From contig CALVCU010000020.1 in NCBI GenBank assembly GCA_944326135.1, positions 1-63,651 on the forward strand: a stretch of DNA of 63,651 nt, in the 5' to 3' direction. Source of the DNA: an uncultured Ligilactobacillus sp. GTDB taxonomy: Bacteria > Bacillota > Bacilli > Lactobacillales > Lactobacillaceae. Both the position numbers and the translations under genes were made by a program. The stretch's first letter is position 1. Each line of letters opens with the position of its first letter. This document shows positions 37,909 through 47,669 of the stretch, piece by piece. The notes under the pieces are model-generated. The model was not told the origin of the DNA. It did not search any database and was given only the letters and a program-made list of their open reading frames with translations.

Positions 37909-39003
37909 ATGTATAAAATTTTTGCGTCATTGTTCGCAACAATTTTAATTTCTGCATTACTTGTTCCATTTGTACGTCATCTAGCGTTTAAAGTGGGAGC
38001 AGTTGATAAACCAAATGCACGAAGAGTGAATAAGAAAATCATGCCTACAATGGGAGGCCTTGCAATTTTTATTGCATTTAATTTTACTAATTTTGTTTTA
38101 TTAGGTAGAAACTATCCTTTTAAACAAACTGTTGCTTTGTTTATTGCTCAATGTGTGATAATAATTACTGGAATTATTGATGATATTTATGAACTGAAAC
38201 CATATCAAAAAATAATTGGAATTGTTGCTGCATCATTAATTGTATATTATGCAGCTCGTATTAGAATGACTACAATAACATTGCCATTTATAGGTTCGAT
38301 TGAGTTAGGAATTTTTAGTTTACCTATTACATTAATTTGGATTTTGGCAATTACTAATGCAGTAAACTTAATTGATGGGTTAGATGGTTTAGCAACAGGA
38401 ATAGCCATTATAGCTTTAACTACGAGTGCTCTAACAGGATATTTTTTCTTGAATGTTACAAATACATTTATTTCAATTATGATGTTTACATTAGTAGCAG
38501 CATTGATTGGCTTTTTGCCATATAATTTTCATCCTGCATCTATTTATCTAGGTGATACAGGATCGTTATTTATTGGATTTATGATTTCGGTATTTGCATT
38601 ATTTGGATTGAAAAATGCAACTTTCATTTCAATTATTATCCCATTGATTATTCTAGGAGTGCCAATTACTGATACTGTCTATGCAATTATTCGAAGAGCG
38701 TTAAATAAAAAACCAATTATGAAGCCAGATAAACACCATTTACATCACAGGTTAATGCAAATGGGATTATCTCATAGACAAACTGTTTTAGTGATTTATG
38801 GAATTGCATTGATTTTTTCTTTTATCTCATTGCTTTATCCATTATCAAACATTTTAGGATCAATATTGTTAACAATCGCTACATTATTTGGATTAGAAAT
38901 ATTTGTTGAGTTGATAGGGCTAGTTGGACCTAATCATACACCTTTATTAAATTTAATTAAGAAAATTGTATTAATGCCAAATAATCATTCGCACGATAAA
39001 TAA
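37909..39003 (+). CDS. tagO: Undecaprenyl-phosphate N-acetylglucosaminyl 1-phosphate transferase (TagO/WecA family)
   Basis: Polytopic membrane enzyme that loads GlcNAc-phosphate onto the lipid carrier, the first step for wall teichoic acid and other wall glycopolymers. In 364 residues the MraY/WecA motifs appear in order: MPTMGGLAIF, DDIYEL (about 90), NLIDGLDGLATG (about 153-164), HPASIYLGDTGSLF and the HHLHHR loop (about 275). The last favours the TagO/WecA branch over MraY. It is monocistronic with a long structured leader and its own terminator. Confidence 0.92.
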   Translation: MYKIFASLFATILISALLVPFVRHLAFKVGAVDKPNARRVNKKIMPTMGGLAIFIAFNFTNFVLLGRNYPFKQTVALFIAQCVIIITGIIDDIYELKPYQKIIGIVAASLIVYYAARIRMTTITLPFIGSIELGIFSLPITLIWILAITNAVNLIDGLDGLATGIAIIALTTSALTGYFFLNVTNTFISIMMFTLVAALIGFLPYNFHPASIYLGDTGSLFIGFMISVFALFGLKNATFISIIIPLIILGVPITDTVYAIIRRALNKKPIMKPDKHHLHHRLMQMGLSHRQTVLVIYGIALIFSFISLLYPLSNILGSILLTIATLFGLEIFVELIGLVGPNHTPLLNLIKKIVLMPNNHSHDK

Positions 39004-39034
39004 AAGAGACTGTTTTAATACAGTCTCTTTTTTT
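39003..39034. terminator. Bidirectional terminator between tagO and yigZ
   Basis: AAAGAGACTG (39003-39012) pairs with CAGTCTCTTT (39021-39030), with flanking A and T runs, between convergent genes. Confidence 0.92.
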
Positions 39035-39036
39035 AA

Positions 39037-39672
39037 CTAAAGTTCCATATCTTGATATTTTTCTTCGCCAATTTGTATTTCAATTGGCTTGTTAAGATAA
39101 TTTGTAAATGACTTATAAAAGTCTTCAATTTCTGATTTTTTTGTACAAACAACTGCAGTGATTTGCTCACTATATTCAATATCAATTAACGGAATATTGT
39201 TTTGTTGAAAAAAATATTTAGCACGTTCAAAATCGCTATATGACAAAGCAATAATAAGTTCACTCATTAACGTTCTTTTAATAATACCAATAGTACTAAT
39301 AGTTTGGTTTGTTGTACCACCATATGCTCTAATCAGGCCTCCAGTTCCTAATTTAATTCCTCCAAAATATCTGACAACAACAGCACATACATTATGTAGA
39401 GAAGCCTGTTTTAAAGCATTAAGAATAGGAACGCCAGCCGTGCCAGCGGGCTCTCCATTATCACTTTCGCGTTGAATTTCATCATTTAATCCAAGTAAAT
39501 ATGCATAACAAATATGTCTAGCTTTATTATGTTCTTTGTTTATTTGATCAATAAAATTTTGAGCTTCATGTTCAGAATCTATGCGATTTATGTAACAAAT
39601 AAATTCTGATTTTTTGATTACTTGTCTATATTGACCGTTCTTTTTTATTGTAAAATAATTTTTTTTACACAT
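39037..39672 (-). CDS. YigZ/YvyE family protein (UPF0029, IMPACT-like)
   Basis: Protein of 211 residues. The N-terminal domain carries the UPF0029 signature ESDNGEPAGTAGVPIL and VRYFGGIKLGTGGLIRAY, and the C-terminal domain (about 140-205) is EF-G domain IV-like. The eukaryotic relative IMPACT acts in translational stress signalling; the bacterial role is not established. It begins after GGAGGAT and diverges from comFA, the same place as yvyE in relatives. Confidence 0.88.
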   Translation of the reverse strand: MCKKNYFTIKKNGQYRQVIKKSEFICYINRIDSEHEAQNFIDQINKEHNKARHICYAYLLGLNDEIQRESDNGEPAGTAGVPILNALKQASLHNVCAVVVRYFGGIKLGTGGLIRAYGGTTNQTISTIGIIKRTLMSELIIALSYSDFERAKYFFQQNNIPLIDIEYSEQITAVVCTKKSEIEDFYKSFTNYLNKPIEIQIGEEKYQDMEL

Positions 39673-39725
39673 ATATCCTCCAAAATTGACTTTTTTTGCG
39701 TAGTTATATAATAGGAGGTGCTGTT

Positions 39726-41057
39726 ATGAATTTAAATAATTTTTATGGAAGAATTTTTACGCAGAAACAAATTTCTACATCTAATATTATACAATTAAAA
39801 TTATCAGGAAAAAAAGCGCTAATTGAGAAAGGAAAGTACGTAGAATGTCAAAGATGTTACTTTAAAAATCTAAAAGCAGAAGTTAAATTACCCAATAATG
39901 AGTTTTATTGTCGAAACTGTATTCAATTAGGACGGATAACAAGTTTAGACATGTTATATCATCTTAATGAACCAAATATATTTGATATTCCCCAAAAGGT
40001 TTTAACTTGGAAAGGAACTTTGTCACCATATCAAACAAGGTGTGCACAAGAATTATGTAAAAAAGTAAAACAAAAAACGGATCATCTGATATGGGCTGTT
40101 ACAGGAGCGGGGAAAACAGAAATGTTATTTCCAATGTTAGAAGAAAATTTAAAAGCTGGAAAAAGAATTGCAATTGCTTCACCTCGAATTGATGTATGTA
40201 ATGAGCTTTATCCACGACTTCAATCAGCATTTAAAAATATAAAAATTGCATTATTACATGGAAAGAGCTCAATGAAATATTTTTATGCTCAATTAACTAT
40301 TTGTACAACACATCAATTGATGAAGTTTAAACATGCATTTGATATTTTAGTAATTGATGAAATTGATTCATTTCCTTTTGTAAATGACCATAATTTGCAT
40401 CTTACAGCAGAACGTTCCTGTAAAAAAGATGGTGTTAAGATTTACTTGACTGCTACTCCAGATGAAAAAAGTATGCAGCTTATAAAACAAAAAAAGTTAT
40501 CAGTAGGATATTTGCCTTTGAGATTCCATCAATTTCCATTACCAGAAATTAAATTTAATTTGGATAAAAATTTATATAGAAACTTAAAAAAGAAAAAATT
40601 ATCACAATTTGTTAAAAATACAATTCAAAAGTGGGAAAAACAAGGTACGCCATTTTTAATTTTTGTACCAGAATTAAAATATTTAGATCCGGTGTTAAGG
40701 TGCATTCAAAGTGAATTTCCAAATTTATTAGGTGAAAGTGTATATGCAGCAGACCCACAAAGAATTAAAAAGATTCAGGCTTTACGTGATGGAAAACTTC
40801 GCTTTTTAGTTACAACAACTATTTTAGAAAGAGGAGTTACTTTTAAAAATTTAGACTTGATGGTATATGGAGCTGAAAATAATAATTTTACATGTTCAAG
40901 TTTGGTGCAAATTGCAGGAAGAGTTGGAAGAAATAAGACCAAACCAGATGGTGATGTATATTTCATAGTTAAATATTATAACCAGAATGTTAAAAAGGCT
41001 GCAGGACAAATTAAATATCTTAATCGAAAGGCTCGGAAATTGTTGAATGAATACTAA
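39726..41057 (+). CDS. comFA: Competence DNA helicase ComFA
   Basis: Membrane-associated DEAD-box-like ATPase that drives import of single-stranded DNA in transformation. In 443 residues it has a four-cysteine zinc motif (Cys41, Cys44, Cys62, Cys65), Walker A TGAGKT (126-131), the DEID box (VIDEIDSF), TATPDE and QIAGRVGR. The ATG at 39726 follows TAGGAGGTG; an in-frame extension 30 bases upstream has no site. It overlaps comFC by 11 bases. Confidence 0.92.
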   Translation: MNLNNFYGRIFTQKQISTSNIIQLKLSGKKALIEKGKYVECQRCYFKNLKAEVKLPNNEFYCRNCIQLGRITSLDMLYHLNEPNIFDIPQKVLTWKGTLSPYQTRCAQELCKKVKQKTDHLIWAVTGAGKTEMLFPMLEENLKAGKRIAIASPRIDVCNELYPRLQSAFKNIKIALLHGKSSMKYFYAQLTICTTHQLMKFKHAFDILVIDEIDSFPFVNDHNLHLTAERSCKKDGVKIYLTATPDEKSMQLIKQKKLSVGYLPLRFHQFPLPEIKFNLDKNLYRNLKKKKLSQFVKNTIQKWEKQGTPFLIFVPELKYLDPVLRCIQSEFPNLLGESVYAADPQRIKKIQALRDGKLRFLVTTTILERGVTFKNLDLMVYGAENNNFTCSSLVQIAGRVGRNKTKPDGDVYFIVKYYNQNVKKAAGQIKYLNRKARKLLNEY

Positions 41058-41742
41058 ATGTAAACTATGTCAGCAAATGATCAATTATAAAATTAACTTA
41101 GCATGGATTTTCTCTTTTAAACCAATTAAAGAAAAATTTATATGTAAAGATTGTTATCAAAAATTTGAATTTATTCAATCACCAATTTGTGAGGGATGTG
41201 GAAGAAAATCAAACGATAAGACTTGTTTAGACTGTGTAAAATGGGGAAAAAAACAGAAAAAATTACTAAAGAATCGTGCATTACTTGTTTATCAAAACCA
41301 AGCAACTAAAGAATATTTTAACTTATACAAATTTATAGGAGATTATCAATTACGAAAAATATTTCAAAACAAATTTGAGAAGATGATTATGCAAAATTAT
41401 CCCCTTAAACATTGGATATATGTTCCAATACCAGTAAATAAAAGTACGCAAGAACATGAAAGAATGTTTAATCAAGTAGTCGGATTAATTGAAAATCTTC
41501 CATATGTTGAATTACTAGCAGTTGATGAAAATTTACATCAAATTAAGCAAGTAGAAAAAAATCGTATAGATAGAATACATACTCCGCAACCGTTTAAGTT
41601 CAATGGCAAAATAGATTTAAAAGGGAAAAATATTTTGTTGGTTGATGATGTTTATACAACTGGGACTACTTTATATCATGCACAACAAATAATGTTTGAA
41701 CATGGGGCGAAAAAAGTGCACTCTATTACTTTGGCACGTTAA
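41047..41742 (+). CDS. comFC: Competence protein ComFC (phosphoribosyltransferase fold)
   Basis: Partner of ComFA in DNA uptake. The 231-residue protein has two N-terminal zinc clusters (Cys5, Cys8, Cys33, Cys36, and Cys48, Cys51, Cys60, Cys63) and a PRPP-loop-like LLVDDVYTTGTT near the C-terminus. It is intact, with no frameshift, so the operon is not decayed. Confidence 0.92.
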   Translation: MNTKCKLCQQMINYKINLAWIFSFKPIKEKFICKDCYQKFEFIQSPICEGCGRKSNDKTCLDCVKWGKKQKKLLKNRALLVYQNQATKEYFNLYKFIGDYQLRKIFQNKFEKMIMQNYPLKHWIYVPIPVNKSTQEHERMFNQVVGLIENLPYVELLAVDENLHQIKQVEKNRIDRIHTPQPFKFNGKIDLKGKNILLVDDVYTTGTTLYHAQQIMFEHGAKKVHSITLAR

Positions 41743-41759
41743 AAGAGAGAGTACATTGT

Positions 41760-41788
41760 TTGTTAATTTAAACGCTTTCTATTATAAT
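41760..41788 (+). promoter_or_regulatory. hpf promoter
   Basis: TTGTTA (41760-41765), a 17-base spacer and a perfect TATAAT (41783-41788). A CcpA-type site fills the spacer. Confidence 0.8.
41766..41780 (+). promoter_or_regulatory. cre site (CcpA) in the hpf promoter spacer
   Basis: ATTTAAACGCTTTCT matches the 15-base cre consensus WTGNAANCGNWNNCW at all positions but one (T for G at position 3). Lying between -35 and -10, it would repress when CcpA binds. Confidence 0.6.
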
Positions 41789-41796
41789 AAATATAT

Positions 41797-41830
41797 GGAA
41801 GGAGTACTTCCTTTGAGTAGAAATACTCAA
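41797..41830 (+). other. Two tandem hairpins in the hpf 5' UTR
   Basis: GGAAG-GAGTA-CTTCC (41797-41811) and TTGAGTA-GAAA-TACTCAA (41813-41830) stand back to back at the predicted mRNA 5' end. The second has a stable GNRA tetraloop. They precede the ribosome site AAAGGAGAG. Confidence 0.75.
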
Positions 41831-41850
41831 TGTGAAAGGAGAGTTTTATT

Positions 41851-42405
41851 ATGTTAAAAATTAACGTGCGTGGGGAAAATATTGAAGTTACTTCAGCAAT
41901 TCGGGATTATGTAGAGAAAAAGATATCTAAATTAGATAAATATTTAGACTCAAATGCAAATGTTACAGCACATGCTAATTTGAGGACTTATCCAGATAAG
42001 ACTACAAAGGTTGAGGTAACAATTCCACTTCCATATTTAGTTTTAAGAGCAGAAGAAACTTCACCTGATATGTATGGCAGTATCGATTTAGTTACGGATA
42101 AATTAATACGTCAGATTAGAAAGCATAAAACAAAAATCAATCGCAAGTCGCGTGAAAAGGGTTATAAGCATTTAGATTTTACTAATGAAAATTTAGATGA
42201 TGCAGATGCAGAAGAAAATAAAATTGAAATAGTACGAACAAAAAATATTGCTGTTAAACCAATGGACAGTGAGGAAGCTGTATTACAAATGGAAATGTTA
42301 GGACATAATTTCTTTATTTACGAAGATGCTGATACAAATGATATTAATATAGTTTATCGTCGGCGTGATGGAAAATATGGCTTGATGGATATTAATGAAA
42401 ATTAA
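41851..42405 (+). CDS. hpf: Ribosome hibernation promoting factor, long form
   Basis: Dimerises 70S ribosomes into inactive 100S particles in stationary phase. The 184-residue long form has an N-terminal S30AE domain (about 1-100) that sits in the decoding channel and a C-terminal dimerisation domain (about 125-184, AVLQMEMLGHNFFIYEDADTN in part). It is transcribed alone. Its promoter shape suggests carbon catabolite control. Confidence 0.95.
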   Translation: MLKINVRGENIEVTSAIRDYVEKKISKLDKYLDSNANVTAHANLRTYPDKTTKVEVTIPLPYLVLRAEETSPDMYGSIDLVTDKLIRQIRKHKTKINRKSREKGYKHLDFTNENLDDADAEENKIEIVRTKNIAVKPMDSEEAVLQMEMLGHNFFIYEDADTNDINIVYRRRDGKYGLMDINEN

Positions 42406-42424
42406 TTGATTTAAATTTATAGTT

Positions 42425-42460
42425 AAGAACCATGCATTAATTGCATGGTTCTTTAATTTT
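42425..42460 (+). terminator. Terminator after hpf
   Basis: AAGAACCATGCA (42425-42436) pairs with TGCATGGTTCTT (42442-42453) around five bases, followed by AATTTTTT. Confidence 0.88.
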
Positions 42461-42543
42461 TTGCTTGAAAAAGTCTAATGATTTAAGTTTAGGATAAAGA
42501 ATTATATGTTTAAAATTATTTGGAAAAATGCTATCATTAAAAC

Positions 42544-42552
42544 TGGTATATT
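42544..42552 (+). promoter_or_regulatory. Probable secA promoter (extended -10)
   Basis: TGG-TATATT is an extended -10, 38 bases before the secA start. The -35 region is weak. Confidence 0.45.
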
Positions 42553-42590
42553 TTAATTAACCAAATGAACACTTTAGAAGGGAATCACAC

Positions 42591-44954
42591 ATGGTTAATA
42601 TTCTTAAAAAATGGGTTGAAAGTGATAAACGCGAAATTAAACGCCTAGACAAAATAGCAAATAAGGTTGAAGCACATGCTGAAGAAATGGCTCAACTTTC
42701 AGATGAAGAATTAAAAGCAAAAACACCAGAGTTTAAAAAACGATATCAAAATGGTGAATCATTAGATGATATGCTTCCAGAAGCTTTTGCTGTTGCTCGA
42801 GAAGCAGCTAAGCGAGTTTTAGGATTATTTCCATATCACGTACAAATTTTAGGTGGTATTGTTTTACACCAAGGTAATATTGCAGAAATGAAAACTGGTG
42901 AAGGAAAGACTTTAACAGCTACTATGCCTGTTTACCTTAATGCACTATCAGGTAAAGGAGTTCATGTTGTAACTGTTAATGAATACCTTTCTGAACGTGA
43001 TGCTACTGAAATGGGTGAACTATATCAATGGCTTGGTCTAACAGTAGGACTAAATGTATCAAGTAAATCACCAGAAGAAAAACGAGAAGCATATAATGCA
43101 GACATTACTTATTCAACAAATAGTGAATTAGGATTTGATTATTTAAGAGATAACATGGTTGTCTATAAAGAAGATATGGTTCAACGTCCTTTGAACTACG
43201 TAATTGTTGATGAAGTGGACTCTATTTTAATTGATGAAGCTCGAACACCATTAATTATATCTGGACAAGCAAAGGGTTCAACTTCTTTATACGTTCGTGC
43301 AGACCGATTTGTGAAAACGTTAAAAGAAGATGAAGACTATAATATTGATTTGGAATCTAAGACAGTTTCTTTGACTGAAGAAGGAATTCAAAAAGCTGAA
43401 AAATATTTTGGATTAACTAACTTATTTGATCCAGATAATACAGCATTGAATCATCATTTAGACAATGCTTTACGTGCTAACTACATTATGCTTCGTGATA
43501 AAGATTATGTTGTGCAAAAAGGTGAAGTATTGATTGTTGATCAATTTACTGGACGTGTCATGGAAGGCCGTCGTTATTCTGATGGATTGCATCAAGCAAT
43601 TGAAGCTAAGGAACATGTGAAAATTGAAGAAGAAACGAAGACAATGGCTAACATTACTTATCAAAATTTCTTCAGAATGTATCATAAATTAGCAGGGATG
43701 ACAGGTACAGCAAAAACCGAAGAAGAAGAATTCCGTGAAATTTACAATATGCAGGTAATTACGATTCCAACTAATAAACCTGTAATTAGAGATGATCGGT
43801 CTGACTTACTATATCCAACATTAAAAAGTAAATTTAATGCAGTTGCAGATGATATTGAACGTCGTCATAAAGCAGGCCAACCAGTTTTAGTTGGTACAGT
43901 TGCGGTTGAAACTTCAGAATACTTATCACAATTACTAGATAAGCGTGGAATTCCACATGCTGTTTTGAATGCTAAAAACCATGCTAAGGAAGCTGAAATT
44001 GTTGCAAATGCAGGTCAAAAAGGTGCAGTTACAATTGCTACTAACATGGCTGGTCGTGGTACTGATATTAAATTAGGCCCTAATGTACGTGAGTTAGGTG
44101 GTCTTGCAGTAATTGGAACGGAACGTCATGAATCTCGAAGAATTGATAATCAATTAAGAGGACGTTCTGGACGTCAAGGAGATCCAGGATTATCTCAATT
44201 TTATCTTTCTTTAGAAGATGATTTGATGCTTCGTTTTGGTTCAGAAAAAATTAAAGATTTGCTTCAAAGTATGAAAATTGCAGATGATGATGCAGTAATT
44301 CAATCTAAAATGATTACAAAACAAGTTGAATCAGCACAAAAGCGTGTAGAAGGTAATAACTATGATACGCGAAAACAAGTTTTACAATATGATGATGTAA
44401 TGCGTGCTCAACGTGAAGTTATTTATAAACAACGTCAACAAATCATTTTAGAAGAAAAGTCACTTAAAAAAGTTATTATGGATATGATCCGACGGACTGT
44501 TAAACATGAAGTGGAAATTCATACACAAGGTGACAAATCAGAATGGAATTTAAATGAATTAGCAGAATTTGCAGAAGCAAATATGGTTAAAGAAGGAACT
44601 ATTTCTGCTGATGACTTTGCAGGTAAGACACCAGACGAAATGATTGATTATTTAATGGATCGTGCAGAGGAGAATTACAAACATAAGGAAAAGCAATTAA
44701 ATGATCCAGAACAAATGCTTGAATTCGAAAAAGTTGTAATTTTACGTGTTGTAGATGACCATTGGACAAACCATATTGATGAGATGGATCAATTAAGACA
44801 ATCAATTGGATTACGTGGATATGGTCAATTAAATCCATTAGTTGAATATCAATCAGATGGATATCAAATGTTTGAAAGAATGGTTGCGGATATTGAAACA
44901 GATGTAACTAAATTATTCTTGAAGGCTGAAATTCGTCAGAATATTCGTCGATAA
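42591..44954 (+). CDS. secA: Preprotein translocase ATPase SecA
   Basis: Motor that pushes unfolded secretory proteins through SecYEG. In 787 residues it has NBD1 with TGEGKT (about 101-106), [22 protein letters not shown]2 with [13 protein letters not shown], and the helical scaffold ending [13 protein letters not shown]. The C-terminal zinc-binding tail found in many SecA proteins is absent, as in other lactobacilli. The ribosome site is AAGGGAA. prfB follows behind a terminator, as in Bacillus. Confidence 0.97.
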   Translation: MVNILKKWVESDKREIKRLDKIANKVEAHAEEMAQLSDEELKAKTPEFKKRYQNGESLDDMLPEAFAVAREAAKRVLGLFPYHVQILGGIVLHQGNIAEMKTGEGKTLTATMPVYLNALSGKGVHVVTVNEYLSERDATEMGELYQWLGLTVGLNVSSKSPEEKREAYNADITYSTNSELGFDYLRDNMVVYKEDMVQRPLNYVIVDEVDSILIDEARTPLIISGQAKGSTSLYVRADRFVKTLKEDEDYNIDLESKTVSLTEEGIQKAEKYFGLTNLFDPDNTALNHHLDNALRANYIMLRDKDYVVQKGEVLIVDQFTGRVMEGRRYSDGLHQAIEAKEHVKIEEETKTMANITYQNFFRMYHKLAGMTGTAKTEEEEFREIYNMQVITIPTNKPVIRDDRSDLLYPTLKSKFNAVADDIERRHKAGQPVLVGTVAVETSEYLSQLLDKRGIPHAVLNAKNHAKEAEIVANAGQKGAVTIATNMAGRGTDIKLGPNVRELGGLAVIGTERHESRRIDNQLRGRSGRQGDPGLSQFYLSLEDDLMLRFGSEKIKDLLQSMKIADDDAVIQSKMITKQVESAQKRVEGNNYDTRKQVLQYDDVMRAQREVIYKQRQQIILEEKSLKKVIMDMIRRTVKHEVEIHTQGDKSEWNLNELAEFAEANMVKEGTISADDFAGKTPDEMIDYLMDRAEENYKHKEKQLNDPEQMLEFEKVVILRVVDDHWTNHIDEMDQLRQSIGLRGYGQLNPLVEYQSDGYQMFERMVADIETDVTKLFLKAEIRQNIRR

Positions 44955-44981
44955 TTTTGCTAAATTTTATATATTTGACAG

Positions 44982-45018
44982 GGTATACCAATATTTTATT
45001 TTTATTGGTATACCTTTT
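44982..45018 (+). terminator. Terminator between secA and prfB
   Basis: GGTATACCAATA (44982-44993) pairs perfectly with TATTGGTATACC (45003-45014) around a nine-base loop, then TTTT. Confidence 0.85.
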
Positions 45019-45031
45019 CATTTGGCCAAAT

Positions 45032-45060
45032 CTGTTATCTAAATTGAAATCATGTATAAT
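45032..45060 (+). promoter_or_regulatory. Probable prfB promoter
   Basis: CTGTTA (45032-45037), a 17-base spacer and perfect TATAAT (45055-45060), 32 bases before the prfB ATG. Confidence 0.55.
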
Positions 45061-45092
45061 AATATTAATAGTTATGAAAGGAAGACTTTTAA

Positions 45093-46212
45093 ATGGAATT
45101 AGTAGATTATCGTAATCAAATTCAAGAAATGAATGAAAAAATATCAGACTTTAGGAGGTCTCTTTGACTTAGATAGTCTAGAGGAACAGATTGCTCAAAA
45201 TGAAGATACAATGAGTGATCCAAATTTTTGGAACGATAGCAAAAAAGCACAAAATTTAATTAATGAAAATAATATTTTGAAAAATAAGTATGATAATTTT
45301 CATCAATTAAATCAAGCAATCGATGATTTAAATGTTCTATTTGAGTTACTAGAGGAAGATTTTGAAGATCAAGATCTTCAGAATGAACTAAATGAAAAAA
45401 TAAAAAATACACAAAAACAATTAGAAAATTATCAATTATCTTTATTATTGAATGGCGAGTATGATAAGAATAATGCTATTTTGGAAATACATCCTGGTGC
45501 TGGAGGCACAGAGTCACAAGATTGGGCATCTATGCTTCTAAGAATGTATACAAGATGGGCAGAACAGCATGGATTTATAATTGAAACTGCAGATTATCAA
45601 ATCGGTGATGAAGCAGGTATTAAGAGTGTTACTTTGTTAATCAAAGGAACAAATGCTTATGGTTATTTGCGAAGTGAAAAGGGTGTTCATCGGTTAGTAA
45701 GAATTTCACCATTTGATTCGGCTGCTCGTAGACATACCTCATTTGCTTCTGTTAATGTAATGCCAGAATTAGATGATAGTATTGAAATTGATCTAAGACC
45801 TGAAGATATAAAAATGGAGGTTTTTCGTTCTAGTGGAGCTGGTGGACAACATATTAATAAAACTTCATCAGCAGTAAGATTAATTCATATTCCTACAGGT
45901 ATAGTAGTATCAAGTCAGGCTCAACGTTCACAGTTTCAAAATAGAGCAACGGCAGAAAAAATGTTAAAAGCCAAACTATATCAACGTAAATTAGAAGAAA
46001 AAGAGAGACAGAAAGCAGAAATACAAGGAAAACAAGTGGATATTGCATGGGGATCACAAATTCGCTCATACGTATTTCATCCTTATTCAATGATAAAGGA
46101 TCATCGTACGGATTATGAAACCGGCAATGTTCAGAGTGTTATGGATGGAGATTTAGATGGATTTATTAATGCTTATTTACAATGGAAATTAAAGCAAGAG
46201 AATCCGCAATAA
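45093..46212 (+). CDS. prfB: Peptide chain release factor 2, with programmed +1 frameshift
   Basis: Terminates translation at UGA and UAA. The gene is split: ATG at 45093 (after GAAAGGAAG) opens 24 codons ending CTT-TGA at 45162-45167, and reading continues in the +1 frame from GAC at 45166, giving 372 residues. An internal SD-like AGGAGG (45153-45158) lies just before the CTT-TGA slip site, as in the classic RF2 autoregulatory frameshift: low RF2 means a slow stop and more shifting. The shifted frame contains the GGQ motif ([17 protein letters not shown]). A start at 45133 read in the second frame alone would be wrong. Confidence 0.95.
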
Positions 46213-46225
46213 AAGAGGTATTTAA

Positions 46226-47320
46226 GTGGAAATAATAAAAGTCATTGGAGAATTTTTTATTCAACCATTATTATGGTTAGGTATTTTGTATACTTTATTA
46301 CTTTATCAATTAAGAATAAAAAATGAACGTAATAATTTTAGAATTGCGATTAATAAAGATTGGTATGAAATTAGACATTTTGTAAAAAAAGGTCTGGTTT
46401 GGGGATTAATTTTATCGATTTTTTCGGTAATAATAGGGATCTTTATTCCAATCAAATATGTGTTTATATATGAAATTTTTGCAATGGTATCAATGTTATT
46501 TTTACCTGTCATAGATTTAAGTGCATTACCATTGTATATTTTAGGTGTTATAAGTTACCAACATGGGGAGATATCCAGTTCTATATTCATGTTGCTCCTA
46601 TCACTTAACTATTTTATGAAGGCACATTTAACTGGAAAAAATGATAAAATTTGGTTTTCTCCTAGAGAACGTCAAGGAAAAAGAGGAAGACGAATTGTGC
46701 AATACTGTTTTCATGAATTAACAGTTTTGCCTTTGTTGATTTTGATTCCTGGAAATTTAGTAAGTAATTTTAAATTTATTCCATTAATTCATTTTGGTGA
46801 GTTAAAATTTAGTTTCTTTATTTTACCGTTTTTTGTTGGAAGTGTAGGCAAAATTTTTAAAGAAACTGCCAAAAATGCTCTAGAATATTATCGTAAACAA
46901 AATATGTTGATGTGTTTAATTGCATTCGCTGGCTTTATAATTGGGACTATTTTCCCTAAATCAAGTTTAGTTTTGACGATTTTTATTCTATTAGCTAGTG
47001 TATGGATGATTTTCAAGCGAAAAAAGAAAGATGAAAAGTCAAATCAATGGTATGTTGAAACAAATATGGGTATTAGAATCGTTGCTATTAGACCAGATAC
47101 TCCTGCAGCAAAGATGAATTTGGAACCTGGTGACATAATTTTAAATTGTAATGGACGTCATGTAACCAATGAAAATCAATTTTATGCTGCTTTACAACTA
47201 AATTCTGCTTATTGTCATTTAAAGTTGAAAACATTTAATGGCGACTTGAAAATTGCTGAAGGTGCTATCTATAATGATTCACCATATGAATTAGGAATTG
47301 TACTTTTTCAAAATAAATAG
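46226..47320 (+). CDS. Multi-span membrane protein with C-terminal PDZ domain, MinJ-like
   Basis: Protein of 364 residues with about eight hydrophobic segments up to residue 265, then a PDZ domain (about 272-360: MGIRIVAIRPDTPAAKMNLEPGDIILNCNG in part). Architecture and location near prfB and uvrBA resemble Bacillus MinJ, which links DivIVA to MinD at division sites. Equivalence is inferred. The start is GTG after AAAAGAGGT. It leads a run of closely packed genes ending with lgt. Confidence 0.8.
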   Translation: MEIIKVIGEFFIQPLLWLGILYTLLLYQLRIKNERNNFRIAINKDWYEIRHFVKKGLVWGLILSIFSVIIGIFIPIKYVFIYEIFAMVSMLFLPVIDLSALPLYILGVISYQHGEISSSIFMLLLSLNYFMKAHLTGKNDKIWFSPRERQGKRGRRIVQYCFHELTVLPLLILIPGNLVSNFKFIPLIHFGELKFSFFILPFFVGSVGKIFKETAKNALEYYRKQNMLMCLIAFAGFIIGTIFPKSSLVLTIFILLASVWMIFKRKKKDEKSNQWYVETNMGIRIVAIRPDTPAAKMNLEPGDIILNCNGRHVTNENQFYAALQLNSAYCHLKLKTFNGDLKIAEGAIYNDSPYELGIVLFQNK

Positions 47321-47333
47321 TAGGAGGGCATTG

Positions 47334-47657
47334 ATGAAAAAGAAACTTTATCGTTCAAGATCACAACGAATTCTTGCTGGTGTGTGCGGAGGGATTGCTG
47401 AATATTTTAAGGTGGATCCTAAATATATCAGAATTGGTTACTTAGTTTTTACTTTAATTTGCTCACTATTTATTCATACAATGATATTGCCAATTTTAAT
47501 ATATTTAATTTTAGCCTTTGCTATTCCTAATAATCCTAATCAAAATGATAACAATTGGAAATCAATGTATGAAAAATATACTGGAAGAACATTTACTAAA
47601 AGTACATCAAATAGAAAAATCATTCATGATGTGAAAGAAAAAGATATAAAAAAATAA
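47334..47657 (+). CDS. PspC-domain membrane protein
   Basis: Protein of 107 residues starting MKKKLYRSRSQRILAGVCGGIAEYF behind TAGGAGGG (ATG 47334). The PspC signature is followed by a hydrophobic segment (about 37-65) and a charged tail. Family members respond to envelope stress. A longer in-frame version would overlap the PDZ gene and lacks a site. It is followed after 12 bases by another small membrane protein. Confidence 0.88.
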   Translation: MKKKLYRSRSQRILAGVCGGIAEYFKVDPKYIRIGYLVFTLICSLFIHTMILPILIYLILAFAIPNNPNQNDNNWKSMYEKYTGRTFTKSTSNRKIIHDVKEKDIKK

Positions 47658-47669
47658 GAAGGGATTTTT

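Noticed and set aside
39707-39712. TATAAT before comFA as a standard -10
   Set aside because: It would place the transcript start inside or after the ribosome site, and the TTGACT upstream is only 15 bases away.
44975-45002. TTGACA with TATTTT 16 bases on, at the secA terminator
   Set aside because: The -10 is poor and the elements fall within the terminator stem and loop. The TATAAT at 45055 is a better prfB promoter.
45133-46212. prfB read from an ATG at 45133 in a single frame
   Set aside because: This ATG has no ribosome site and ignores the upstream frame with its CTT-TGA recoding site.
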